Shown here piece by piece: positions 15,032 through 21,869 of a stretch of DNA of 32,445 bases. Origin of the DNA: Oceanospirillaceae bacterium (GTDB taxonomy: Bacteria > Pseudomonadota > Gammaproteobacteria > Pseudomonadales > Oceanobacteraceae); the NCBI GenBank assembly GCA_002723385.1, contig PBNY01000077.1:1-32445 (forward strand), read 5' to 3'. The position numbers and the translations under genes were made by a program. The number at the start of each line of letters is the position of its first letter. The first letter of the stretch is position 1. A model generated the notes under the pieces. That model did not search any database and had not been told where the DNA came from. It saw only the letters and a list, made by a program, of their open reading frames with translations.

Positions 15032-15060
15032 AAAACAAACCATACGGTATGGTTTGTTTT
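15032..15060. promoter_or_regulatory. Perfect 29-bp palindrome, probable TetR operator
   Basis: Two 14-base arms (AAAACAAACCATAC and its exact complement) meet at a single central G. The core CCATACGGTATGG is the kind of odd-length palindrome bound by TetR-family dimers. It sits 40 bases upstream of the tetR-type gene and directly after the previous gene's terminator, so autoregulation of the TetR/membrane-protein operon is the natural reading. Confidence 0.75.
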
Positions 15061-15099
15061 TCGTTTCCTGTTTGTTGCAAAAAAACGGCGGTGAGAACA

Positions 15100-15630
15100 A
15101 TGAAAGCTCCAAGAGAAGCCTGGATTGCCTGTGGGTTTGAGCTGCTGGTCACCCAGGGCCCAACCGCTGTGAAAGTCGATTACCTCTGCAAGGCGATGAA
15201 GCTCAGTAAAGGAGCGTTCTACCATCACTTTGGCCATCTGGCCGGTTATCAGTCTGCTCTGCTCGATAGCTGGGAGCAGGTCCACACCGAAGCCATTATT
15301 GCGGCGGTCTCTCAGCTGGAAGACAACGCCGCACGCCGTGAACTGTTGACTTCCATGGCCAATGGCAAGGATCAGAAGCTTGAAAATGCACTGAGAGCCT
15401 GGGCGATTTACAGCCCGGACGTTGCCCGCCGCCTCAACGGCGTTGACGAGCGACGGATCGATTTTATTCGTCAGCTGCTGGAAGTGGATGCTGCGCCGGG
15501 CGTCGATGCCCGAATTGCTGCACAGGTGGTGTACGCCCATTTTGTGGGCTGGCAGCAGATGCACGAGACGCTGACCGAACAGGACTTCGCTGATATGGAG
15601 GCGCTGCTCAAGCGGGTCTTGCTGGCATAA
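15100..15630 (+). CDS. TetR-family transcriptional regulator
   Basis: A 176-residue regulator. The N-terminal helix-turn-helix is visible as VKVDYLCKAMKLSKGAFYHH followed by F (about residues 22-42), where GAFYHHF is the classical TetR recognition helix. The remainder is the all-helical ligand-binding domain. The frame is open further upstream to 14986, but that part runs through the terminator and operator palindrome. The ATG at 15100 follows GGCGGTGAG at a suitable distance and starts the usual short leader before the HTH. It probably represses itself and the membrane-protein gene 46 bases downstream. The ligand is unknown. Confidence 0.88.
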   Translation: MKAPREAWIACGFELLVTQGPTAVKVDYLCKAMKLSKGAFYHHFGHLAGYQSALLDSWEQVHTEAIIAAVSQLEDNAARRELLTSMANGKDQKLENALRAWAIYSPDVARRLNGVDERRIDFIRQLLEVDAAPGVDARIAAQVVYAHFVGWQQMHETLTEQDFADMEALLKRVLLA

Positions 15631-15676
15631 CAGTGTGTTCGACGAATACCGGTTTTATCACTACGAGGGAATTGAG

Positions 15677-16090
15677 ATGTTTATCGCTGCTGCAACGCTG
15701 GATTTTATCGCTGCCTTATTGCACGTCGCCTGTATTCTGGGTGGGCCGGCCTGGTATCGGTTTTTTGGGGCAGGTGAGGAGTTGGCTACCATGGCAGAAC
15801 AGGGCAGCTGGTGGCCTGGAATACTGACCGCTTTGATCGCTGCCGTTCTGGCTGTGTGGGGGCTGTATTTTCTGTCGCTGGGGAATCAGCTGGGTGGTTT
15901 GGCATTGCCCTGGGTTGAGGGCATTGCCATTAGCATCGCGGCGGTTTATGCGCTTCGTGGCTTGTATCCGTTGCTGTTATCGCCATGGGTTGCTTTCTTT
16001 CGATCGCCGTTCATGCTGGTGACCAGTGGAATATGCGTCGGATTCGCTGTTGTCCATGTGTTGGCCCTGCGGCTGGCTGGTGTCATCTGA
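15677..16090 (+). CDS. Small integral membrane protein of unknown function
   Basis: A 137-residue protein with four predicted membrane segments: FIAAATLDFIAALLHVACIL, ILTALIAAVLAVWGLYFLSL, WVEGIAISIAAVYALRGLYP and FMLVTSGICVGFAVVHVLAL. Between the first two lies the conserved-looking WYRFFGAGEELATMAEQGSW. Similar four-helix proteins occur next to TetR regulators in other proteobacteria, but their function is not established to my knowledge. A GTG at 15635 opens the same frame. The ATG at 15677 is preferred because GAGGGA lies six bases before it and the protein then starts at the first helix. It is likely co-transcribed with the TetR gene. Confidence 0.7.
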   Translation: MFIAAATLDFIAALLHVACILGGPAWYRFFGAGEELATMAEQGSWWPGILTALIAAVLAVWGLYFLSLGNQLGGLALPWVEGIAISIAAVYALRGLYPLLLSPWVAFFRSPFMLVTSGICVGFAVVHVLALRLAGVI

Positions 16091-16132
16091 CGGCTGGAGG
16101 ACAGTTTGGGAAAGTCCGGAAACAGGTGATGT

Positions 16133-16729
16133 ATGAAAGAATCGTTTGAAACAGAGCGTCTGGTGGTACAAGCGATTGATGCTTGCAATAACTTCCGTGC
16201 TGAGGACGTTTCCGATACCGATATTCTGGAGGTGCTGGCACCAGAGGTGACCGAGCATCTGCCTCCAGACTGGCAAGGCATTGACACCCCGGAGCAAGCC
16301 AGACGCTGGCTGCAAAATCGACAGCAGGAAGGTGGCTGCTGTCTGGTTTGGCATAAACCGGATAACGGCTGCGCTGCGGATGGCGTCGGTTCCATAAGGC
16401 TGGCTGGTTTTCTGTTTCAACATCGGTTTCCGGCACCAGACCATCCGGGTGAAGAAATCCGCATTGGTTATCTGCTGGCGAAGTCCTGTTGGGGTTTCGG
16501 TCTGGCGACGGAGCTAATTTATGGCTTGCTCAATGCCAGCCGTGCTGAGGTTCAGGCAAATGGGGCGCCTGTCACCGTGGTTGGCGGTGTGGCCCGTCAT
16601 AATTCAGCGTCGATTCGGGTGCTGGAGAAATGCGGCTTTCAGAGGGTTTCCCCATCGGCAGAGTGTGAGGCTCAGGTGGATTCGGATACCGGGTTTTATC
16701 GAGTGTTTTTGGATTTGTCGTCAGTGTGA
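16133..16729 (+). CDS. GNAT-family N-acetyltransferase
   Basis: A 198-residue protein of the RimJ/RimL-like acetyltransferase type, which transfers an acetyl group from acetyl-CoA to an amine. It begins with the typical FETERLVVQAID. The acetyl-CoA-binding motif A is seen as EIRIGYLLAKSCWGFGLATE, followed by LIYGLL, then VVGGVARHNSASIRVLEKCGF, which is the classic N-x-x-S-x-x-V-L-E-K-x-G-F motif B. The substrate is unknown. It lies 42 bases after the membrane-protein gene and 21 bases before the glycosylase gene, so the four genes from the TetR gene to the glycosylase could form one transcript. The ribosome site is AGGTGA. Confidence 0.88.
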   Translation: MKESFETERLVVQAIDACNNFRAEDVSDTDILEVLAPEVTEHLPPDWQGIDTPEQARRWLQNRQQEGGCCLVWHKPDNGCAADGVGSIRLAGFLFQHRFPAPDHPGEEIRIGYLLAKSCWGFGLATELIYGLLNASRAEVQANGAPVTVVGGVARHNSASIRVLEKCGFQRVSPSAECEAQVDSDTGFYRVFLDLSSV

Positions 16730-16750
16730 ACTGAAAAACAGGATTGTCTT

Positions 16751-17446
16751 ATGATTGATTTTGCACAGATTGAAGATCAGGCCGCGCTTCGTCATGGCGG
16801 TCGAGAGGCGCTGAGAAGCATGGTTCAGTGGCCGCTGGCACCGGAACAAATCGCACGAATTGCAGATGATCGCTGGTTGTCCGCAGCGTCCAAGATTGTC
16901 TTCCAGGCCGGATTCAATTGGGATCAGATGGAGAAGAAATGGCCTGCTTTTGAAGACGCCTTTGGCAGTTTTCATCTCGACGCCTGTGCCGCCTTGTCGG
17001 ATGAACAGCTGGAAGACAAAATGGCCACCGGCAAACTGGTCAGACACTGGGCGAAGATGAAATCCATCCCGGCCAACGCCACTTTTTTTGCTGATCTGGT
17101 ACGGGAACACGGCTCGATGGGGCAGTTTTTCTCCCGTTGGGACGTTCACAATTACGGCGAGCAATTGCTGTTTTTGCAGAAACACGGCAATCGTCTCGGT
17201 GGCAAGACTGCCGCCATCTGGCTCCGTCGAATGGGGGTGGACGCGATCATCATGACGCCCAGCGTCGAGAAAGCGCTGCAGGAATTTGGCGTGCTCGACA
17301 AGGCACCGTCTTCCAGGAAAGCCTGGATGGCTTTTCAGCCGGTGCTGGATGCCTGGCTGGACGAGACCGGTGAATCACTGAATTACATCAGTCAGGTTCT
17401 GGCTCGTTCCAGCGGTGAGTTGTATCAGCCCAATATCACTGAATGA
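16751..17446 (+). CDS. Tag-like DNA-3-methyladenine glycosylase
   Basis: A 231-residue protein resembling DNA-3-methyladenine glycosylase I, which removes alkylated adenine from DNA in base excision repair. Recognisable segments are DDRWLSAASKIVFQAGFNWD, KKWPAFEDAFGSF and KLVRHWAKMKSIPANATFF, matching the helix-hairpin-helix region of the family. E. coli Tag has a zinc site made of an N-terminal Cys/His and a C-terminal His-x3-Cys. Those cysteines are not evident here, so this belongs to a zinc-free branch or has drifted in function. It starts with ATG 16751 after AGGA, 21 bases behind the acetyltransferase gene. Confidence 0.75.
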   Translation: MIDFAQIEDQAALRHGGREALRSMVQWPLAPEQIARIADDRWLSAASKIVFQAGFNWDQMEKKWPAFEDAFGSFHLDACAALSDEQLEDKMATGKLVRHWAKMKSIPANATFFADLVREHGSMGQFFSRWDVHNYGEQLLFLQKHGNRLGGKTAAIWLRRMGVDAIIMTPSVEKALQEFGVLDKAPSSRKAWMAFQPVLDAWLDETGESLNYISQVLARSSGELYQPNITE

Positions 17447-17489
17447 TCGACATTCTTTTGAATCCTCAGAATCAATTTGACGGGTAAAG

Positions 17490-17535
17490 TGCTCAAGAAC
17501 AACAGCTGAGCTGAAGGGCAGGTGGTTCTTGAGCA
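17490..17535. repeat. 11-bp perfect inverted repeat between convergent genes
   Basis: TGCTCAAGAAC and GTTCTTGAGCA are separated by 24 bases that themselves contain the palindromic AGCTGAGCT. It lies between the glycosylase and nitroreductase 3' ends. It may be a bidirectional transcription stop or a structured RNA end, though no T-run follows on either strand. Confidence 0.45.
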
Positions 17536-17565
17536 GGTTCGATCCAGTTGGCTTGCCGTAGCGCG

Positions 17566-18171
17566 CTATTTAAACCCGTTGTCCAAAAAGATTTCTTCAA
17601 CAGGCAGCTGTCCGCCTCTGGGCCAGGCTGCCTTCAAGGGCTTGCCAATGGCCAGCAGCATCACAATCACGTGGTCGTCTGGCAGCTTGATCAGACGGCT
17701 GACTTCATCGAAGTCGAAGCCAATCATCGCATTGCTCTCGTAGCCCAGTTCTCTTGCCGCCAACATCAGGTTCTGTGCCGCCAGCGCTCCAGAGCGAATG
17801 GCTTCGTCGCGTTGCAACTCAGGTCTGCCACGGTAAAACTCGCGCAGCATATCCACCAGCATCCGCTGCTTTTCAGCATCGGTATTGCGCCAGTAGCGTT
17901 CCGGTTGCTGATCCCAGGCCTGGGTGTTGCCTGTGATGACCAACAGCTCTGACGCATCGGTCACCTGCGCCTGATCCCAGGCCGCTTGGCGGATGGACTG
18001 GCGTAACGCCATGTCGATTACCCGAACAAATCGCCAATGCTGAATGTTGAAGGAGGTTGGCGCCGACATGGCCGCTTGTGTGAGTCGTTCGAAATCGCCG
18101 TCAGGCATGCGATGGTGGGCGTCGAAATGCTTGGCTGAGCGGCGAGTGAGGATGTTTTCCAGCGTGTTCAT
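17566..18171 (-). CDS. Nitroreductase-family flavoprotein
   Basis: A 201-residue FMN-dependent oxidoreductase of the nitroreductase superfamily, which reduces nitroaromatics, quinones or related compounds with NAD(P)H. Visible features are the N-terminal RRSAKHFDA (FMN phosphate-binding Arg), MSAPTSFNIQHWRFVRV, the central SGALAAQNLMLAARELGYES and the C-terminal VIVMLLAIGKP. The frame opens at an ATG at 18186. The start at 18171 (MNTLENIL) is preferred because GGAG lies nine bases upstream. It is divergent from a LysR regulator gene, which often controls such a neighbour. Confidence 0.88.
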   Translation of the reverse strand: MNTLENILTRRSAKHFDAHHRMPDGDFERLTQAAMSAPTSFNIQHWRFVRVIDMALRQSIRQAAWDQAQVTDASELLVITGNTQAWDQQPERYWRNTDAEKQRMLVDMLREFYRGRPELQRDEAIRSGALAAQNLMLAARELGYESNAMIGFDFDEVSRLIKLPDDHVIVMLLAIGKPLKAAWPRGGQLPVEEIFLDNGFK

Positions 18172-18259
18172 TGTTGGTGGCTCCATCGGTGTGAAAAGAT
18201 GAAGTCAGTTTCTCAGTTGCGTACCAGGCAAAAAAACAAGGCTAATTGGAAGTTGGGCT

Positions 18260-18274
18260 TTGCGTACTGTGCAA
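18260..18274. promoter_or_regulatory. LysR-type binding motif in the divergent promoter region
   Basis: TTGCGTACTGTGCAA is a dyad (TTGC-N7-GCAA) with the T-N11-A layout of LysR-type operators. A second TTGCGTAC half-like copy occurs about 47 bases to the left, near 18213. Both lie between the divergent nitroreductase and LysR genes. Confidence 0.5.
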
Positions 18275-18307
18275 GAATGAGCGACTGGGATCAGAGGAGA
18301 AATTTCG

Positions 18308-19207
18308 ATGCTGGAAGGCATGGTGCATTTTGTTCGGGTGGTTGAGGCTGGCTCTTTCAGCGCGGCGGCGCAGTTGGCGGGAATGAATCCGTCGTCGGTG
18401 ACACGGCGCATTGACCAACTGGAGGCGGAGCTGGGTGCCCGGTTGCTGGTTCGTTCAACCCGACGTTTGCAGCTCACCCCGCAAGGCGAACAGTTTTACA
18501 GTCAGTGTGTGGACATCCTGGCGTCAGTTGAGAACGCTCGGCAGAGTTTTCGCCAGCCGAATGTTGATATTCAGGGCAGCATTGCTGTCACCACGTTCGA
18601 CACCCTTGGGCGAGAAACGCTGGTTCCGCTGCTGCCTGAATTTCGGGCGATGTATCCTGAAACGCGGGTGTCGCTGAGTTTGAAGAATCAGCTGGTGGAC
18701 TTGTACGACAGCCCGTTTGATCTCGGGATTCGCTACGGCAAACCGACGGATTCCAATCTGATCTGCCGCCCGTTAATCAAAACCAGCGGGGTGCTGCTGG
18801 CCAGTCCTAAGTATCTGGTTTCCCGACCGGCGATCAAGGCCCCAGAAGATCTGCACCAACACGATTGCCTGACCTTCTATCGTCCAAGACAGTTTGCCTG
18901 GTGGCACTTTCGCAACGGCAGTGAGTATCGCAAGATCAAGGTTGTCGGCAGTCTCTCGGCAGACGGTGGTACCCCACTGATTATGTGGTGTCGACGGGGG
19001 CAGGGGATTGCACTGGTGAGTCGTAATTTTGCGGAAAAAGAGATCCGGGAGGGCAGTTTGAGCGTGGTGCTGCCGCAATGGACGGCGGCGTTGTCCGAGC
19101 TGGATGATGCCAGTATTTACCTGGTCTGGACACCTGCCGCAGGGCGCAAGCCAATCGTCAGGGCAATGATCGATTTTCTGGTGCAGAAACTGGCGTCAGA
19201 CCTGTAA
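18308..19207 (+). CDS. LysR-family transcriptional regulator
   Basis: A 299-residue regulator of standard LysR length. The N-terminal winged helix-turn-helix is clear: FVRVVEAGSFSAAAQLAGMN, PSSVTRRIDQLEAELGARLL and RSTRRLQLTPQGEQFY. The effector-binding domain follows from about residue 90. It resembles the AaeR/CrgA-like subgroup often found divergent from oxidoreductase genes, and it probably controls the nitroreductase and itself. The strong ribosome site AGAGGAGA is nine bases before the ATG. The effector is unknown. A strong bidirectional terminator follows the stop. Confidence 0.92.
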   Translation: MLEGMVHFVRVVEAGSFSAAAQLAGMNPSSVTRRIDQLEAELGARLLVRSTRRLQLTPQGEQFYSQCVDILASVENARQSFRQPNVDIQGSIAVTTFDTLGRETLVPLLPEFRAMYPETRVSLSLKNQLVDLYDSPFDLGIRYGKPTDSNLICRPLIKTSGVLLASPKYLVSRPAIKAPEDLHQHDCLTFYRPRQFAWWHFRNGSEYRKIKVVGSLSADGGTPLIMWCRRGQGIALVSRNFAEKEIREGSLSVVLPQWTAALSELDDASIYLVWTPAAGRKPIVRAMIDFLVQKLASDL

Positions 19208-19212
19208 AAAGC

Positions 19213-19242
19213 CCCGGCCTGCCTGGCAGTAGGCAGGCCGGG
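19213..19242. terminator. Bidirectional rho-independent terminator between lysR and hupE
   Basis: CCCGGCCTGCC and GGCAGGCCGGG form a perfect 11-bp stem with an 8-base loop. It is flanked by AAAAAG on the left and TTT on the right, so it can stop both the LysR transcript (plus) and the hupE transcript (minus). Confidence 0.85.
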
Positions 19243-19264
19243 TTTAAATGGCAGCAAGGGGTGA

Positions 19265-19870
19265 TCAACCCGCTACCAGACGAGTCCCCAGCAGGGCAAG
19301 ACCAGACAGTGAAACCAGAGCTCCGGCTGTCTTGATCAATCCAGGGAAGTGATGAACCAGTTTTTTGCCTGCCAGCAGGCCAATTTGTTGAACGGCGCAG
19401 CTGGCAATCAACATGCCTGCGCCATAGGTCAGCAGCATGGTTGTGCTGGCTGCCGCTGTGCCTCCGGCGTGTGCAACGCCGTGAGCCAAAATGAACACCG
19501 CACTTGCTGGCAGCAGAATGCTCAGAAGTTCGGCGGAGGAGGAGCGGTTTACCGCTACCAGAGCGCCGAGCCAGATCAGCGACATCACAATGCCCCATTC
19601 CGCTGCCATAGCGATGTTGGCGACAAGCCCAAGTGCCAGGCCCATTGCCAGAACCACCGGTAAGCCAAAATTGATGCTGGTCTGATGCTTCCTCGCCAGA
19701 GAGGCTCCCCACAATCCCAGTGCCAGCATGGCCAGCAAATGGTCGGCGCCCGTCATCACGTGCAGCAGGCCGTCTATCAGGCCGGATTCAGCAGCATGGT
19801 GTGCCTGAGGGTGTGATACAGCCAGTGGCGATGCCAGGAGCAAGGCGGTGGCAACAACGGAGCGGGACAT
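19265..19870 (-). CDS. hupE: HupE/UreJ-family nickel (metal) permease
   Basis: A 201-residue inner-membrane protein of the HupE/UreJ family, secondary transporters that import nickel (some import cobalt) for [NiFe]-hydrogenase or urease. It has a cleavable-looking signal (MSRSVVATALLLASPLAVSH), then the family motif HVMTGADHLLAMLALGLWGA and about six further hydrophobic helices with a second histidine cluster (FILAHGVAHAGG). The frame extends upstream to 20047, but the ATG at 19870 has AGAGG about seven bases before it and begins the signal peptide, so it is chosen. It is divergent from the hupTUV operon, consistent with supplying nickel to hydrogenases. No urease gene is nearby. Confidence 0.88.
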   Translation of the reverse strand: MSRSVVATALLLASPLAVSHPQAHHAAESGLIDGLLHVMTGADHLLAMLALGLWGASLARKHQTSINFGLPVVLAMGLALGLVANIAMAAEWGIVMSLIWLGALVAVNRSSSAELLSILLPASAVFILAHGVAHAGGTAAASTTMLLTYGAGMLIASCAVQQIGLLAGKKLVHHFPGLIKTAGALVSLSGLALLGTRLVAG

Positions 19871-19894
19871 GGGCGACCTCTTTTCTTGTTCTAT

Positions 19895-19939
19895 GTCTGC
19901 ATCAACGGATTCATTTCCGGCAAATCCGTTGATGCAGAC
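19895..19939. repeat. 17-bp perfect inverted repeat in the hupE leader
   Basis: GTCTGCATCAACGGATT and its exact complement are separated by 11 bases. The nearer arm begins 24 bases upstream of the hupE ATG. In RNA it would be a very stable hairpin just before the ribosome site; in DNA it could be a regulator operator. No run of T follows on the hupE strand, so it is not a plain terminator. Confidence 0.55.
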
Positions 19940-20021
19940 TGTGTCAGGTGTTTCTTCGGCCTGGTGCCCAAGCCGATGCAAACTCGTTTTTATGGGTAAC
20001 TGCTGAGGAGTGAAAGCAAAC

Positions 20022-20165
20022 ATGGTGCCATATCTTGCGTCTGACAATGGTCGGGAAGTGGCCGGAGCGGGGCCGGGCCATGCTCTGATCAGGATTGTGA
20101 CCCTTGCTGCGGCCCTGGCTGTCGCTGAAGGTGTTGCTGCAGTTGCGAAGGAGAAGAGGCGGTAA
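20022..20165 (+). CDS. Possible 47-residue small protein between hupE and hupT
   Basis: An open frame from ATG 20022 to TAA 20163-20165 preceded by GAGGAG eleven bases upstream. The product has a polar N-terminal half, a hydrophobic helix (ALIRIVTLAAALAVAEGVAA) and a basic end (VAKEKRR), so a small membrane protein is possible. I recognise no family, and coding status rests only on the ribosome site and composition. It points toward hupT on the same strand, about 295 bases away. Confidence 0.3.
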   Translation: MVPYLASDNGREVAGAGPGHALIRIVTLAAALAVAEGVAAVAKEKRR

Positions 20166-20321
20166 GTGGGAACTGCAGTTGGATAACGCCATGTCCGTCA
20201 GTTGCCCGTTGATTGACAGTGCAAAATAATCTTGTGTTTTGTCTGGCTGCTGACAAGTAGCTTGCCACCCTTGGTGGTGTCTTCAGGTAGTCAGGTGACT
20301 GGGACCCTTGCGACTGGAATC

Positions 20322-20337
20322 CGGCCTTGCTTTTGCA
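20322..20337 (+). promoter_or_regulatory. Candidate sigma-54 promoter for hupTUV
   Basis: CGGCCTTGCTTTTGCA has GGC and TTGCA elements with exactly ten bases between GG and GC, the geometry of a -24/-12 promoter. The -24 box is imperfect (CGGCC versus TGGCA). HoxA/HupR regulators that act downstream of HupT/HoxJ kinases are NtrC-type, some working with sigma-54, so the position is sensible. The leader to hupT would be about 110 bases. Confidence 0.35.
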
Positions 20338-20459
20338 CATCACAGCACAGAGTATTTTCAAATACCGCACTGCGCACCACTATTGAACGCCGCTGTTTGC
20401 GCAACAGGTGATTGTGCCCTTGTCGATTACGCGACAGTCACGCCAGAACGAGACACCGA

Positions 20460-21869
20460 ATGAAGACAGACGACCCCGCCAGTAGCGACGAAGCCTGGCT
20501 CAGTGTGATCCAGAAAATGGACGAGGCCTACGCCGATCTGGTTGATTACCAGGTGCAGGTGGAGGAAAAAAACGCTGAGCTGGAAGAAGCGCATAACTTT
20601 TCCGACAGTGTTCAGGCCGCCATGAGCGACGTCCTGATTGCCTGTGATCACGAGGGGCGTATCCAGCAGGTGAACCGGGCTTTTGAAGAATTAACCGGAC
20701 GCACAGCGGAGTCCATGGTTGGGCAGCCGATGGGGGCGCTGTGTCAGGGCTCGTGTGTTGAGGTGCTGGATCATTGTCTTAAGCAGGTGCGGCGTACACC
20801 GGTGCGCGATCAGGAAGTTACCTTGCAGGGCATTGATGGCCCGGTTCCGCTGGCACTGAATTGCTCGCCACGCTTCAACCCTCGCGGGCGGCTGGTGGGG
20901 ATTGTGGTTGCGGGACGGCCTTTGGGAGAACTGCAAACCGCCTTCAAGGAACTGAACGAAGCACACGCGGAGTTGAAGCTGGCCCAGGAACGCCTGGTGC
21001 AATCGGAGAAAATGGCCTCTCTCGGTCGTCTGGTGGCCGGCGTTGCGCATGAGCTGAATAATCCGATCAGCTTTGTTTACGGCAATATGCACGCGCTGCG
21101 GCGTTACACCACGCGCCTGGTGCAATACTTCGATACCGTGCAATCCGGCGCTTCACGAGAATCCCTGCGTCAACTGCGCGCCGAGCTGCGGCTTGATCGT
21201 GCCATTGCGGATCTGGACTCGCTGGTGGAAGGCACTCTGGAAGGTGCTGACCGGGTGCGCGAAATCGTGAATGATCTCAAGCAGTTCTCCTCCACCCAGC
21301 GAACCGAGAAGCAACCCTTTGATCTCGTCCATGTGGCGCAGTCCGGGTTGCACTGGATACTGAAAGAACATCCCGATGTGGAAGTGGTCAGAGAGTTACC
21401 GGATCAGCTTCAAGGGTATGGGCATGCCGGACAGATTCATCAGGTGGTGGTGAATCTGATTCAGAACGCCGTGGATGCCATTCAAACCCAGTCCCGTCCC
21501 AAACTGGTGATTCGTGCTGGCAGATCATCGGCTTCGTCAAGCGGCATCGACGCCGATCGTTTGTGGCTGGAAGTGCAGGATAACGGGACCGGCGTGTCGG
21601 AAGAGAATTTGCCGCGTCTGTTTGATCCCTTTTTCACCACCAAGCCTCCCGGCCAGGGGACGGGTCTGGGACTGTCGATCAGCTACGGTATTGTCAATGA
21701 GCACGGCGGGCGGCTGACCATTGTCAACGTCGCAGATTTTCAGAACCCAGAGGTTTCTTACCCTGAACTTGATCACTTGGTGGCAGAGTCTGGTGTGCTG
21801 GCCCGGCTGGAGCTGCCAGCGGTCAGTCCGGATGGTAACAGAGCGATAACGGAGGCGTCGGATGGTTAA
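20460..21869 (+). CDS. hupT: HupT/HoxJ-type histidine kinase of the H2-sensing system
   Basis: A 469-residue soluble sensor kinase. An N-terminal coiled-coil-like stretch (YQVQVEEKNAELEEAHNF) leads to a PAS domain (SDVLIACDHEGRIQQVNRAF) and a second coiled coil. Next comes the HisKA box SLGRLVAGVAHELNNPISFV, whose HELNNP histidine is phosphorylated, and then HATPase_c with NLIQNAVDAI, DNGTGV and GQGTGLGLSISYGIVNEHGG. There is no membrane segment, as in HupT/HoxJ, which bind the regulatory hydrogenase in the cytoplasm through the PAS region. The ATG at 20460 is preferred over an upstream GTG at 20412. The gene overlaps hupU by eight bases, giving translational coupling. The partner response regulator HoxA/HupR is not in this window. 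Confidence 0.88.
   Translation: MKTDDPASSDEAWLSVIQKMDEAYADLVDYQVQVEEKNAELEEAHNFSDSVQAAMSDVLIACDHEGRIQQVNRAFEELTGRTAESMVGQPMGALCQGSCVEVLDHCLKQVRRTPVRDQEVTLQGIDGPVPLALNCSPRFNPRGRLVGIVVAGRPLGELQTAFKELNEAHAELKLAQERLVQSEKMASLGRLVAGVAHELNNPISFVYGNMHALRRYTTRLVQYFDTVQSGASRESLRQLRAELRLDRAIADLDSLVEGTLEGADRVREIVNDLKQFSSTQRTEKQPFDLVHVAQSGLHWILKEHPDVEVVRELPDQLQGYGHAGQIHQVVVNLIQNAVDAIQTQSRPKLVIRAGRSSASSSGIDADRLWLEVQDNGTGVSEENLPRLFDPFFTTKPPGQGTGLGLSISYGIVNEHGGRLTIVNVADFQNPEVSYPELDHLVAESGVLARLELPAVSPDGNRAITEASDG

Noticed and set aside
14974-15564. Minus-strand 196-codon frame opposite the TetR gene
   Set aside because: It reads through the terminator and palindromic operator and is antisense to a clear HTH regulator.
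19940-20459. Cobalamin riboswitch between hupE and hupT
   Set aside because: Looked for because HupE-type transporters can be B12-regulated. No B12-box-like consensus was found on either strand.
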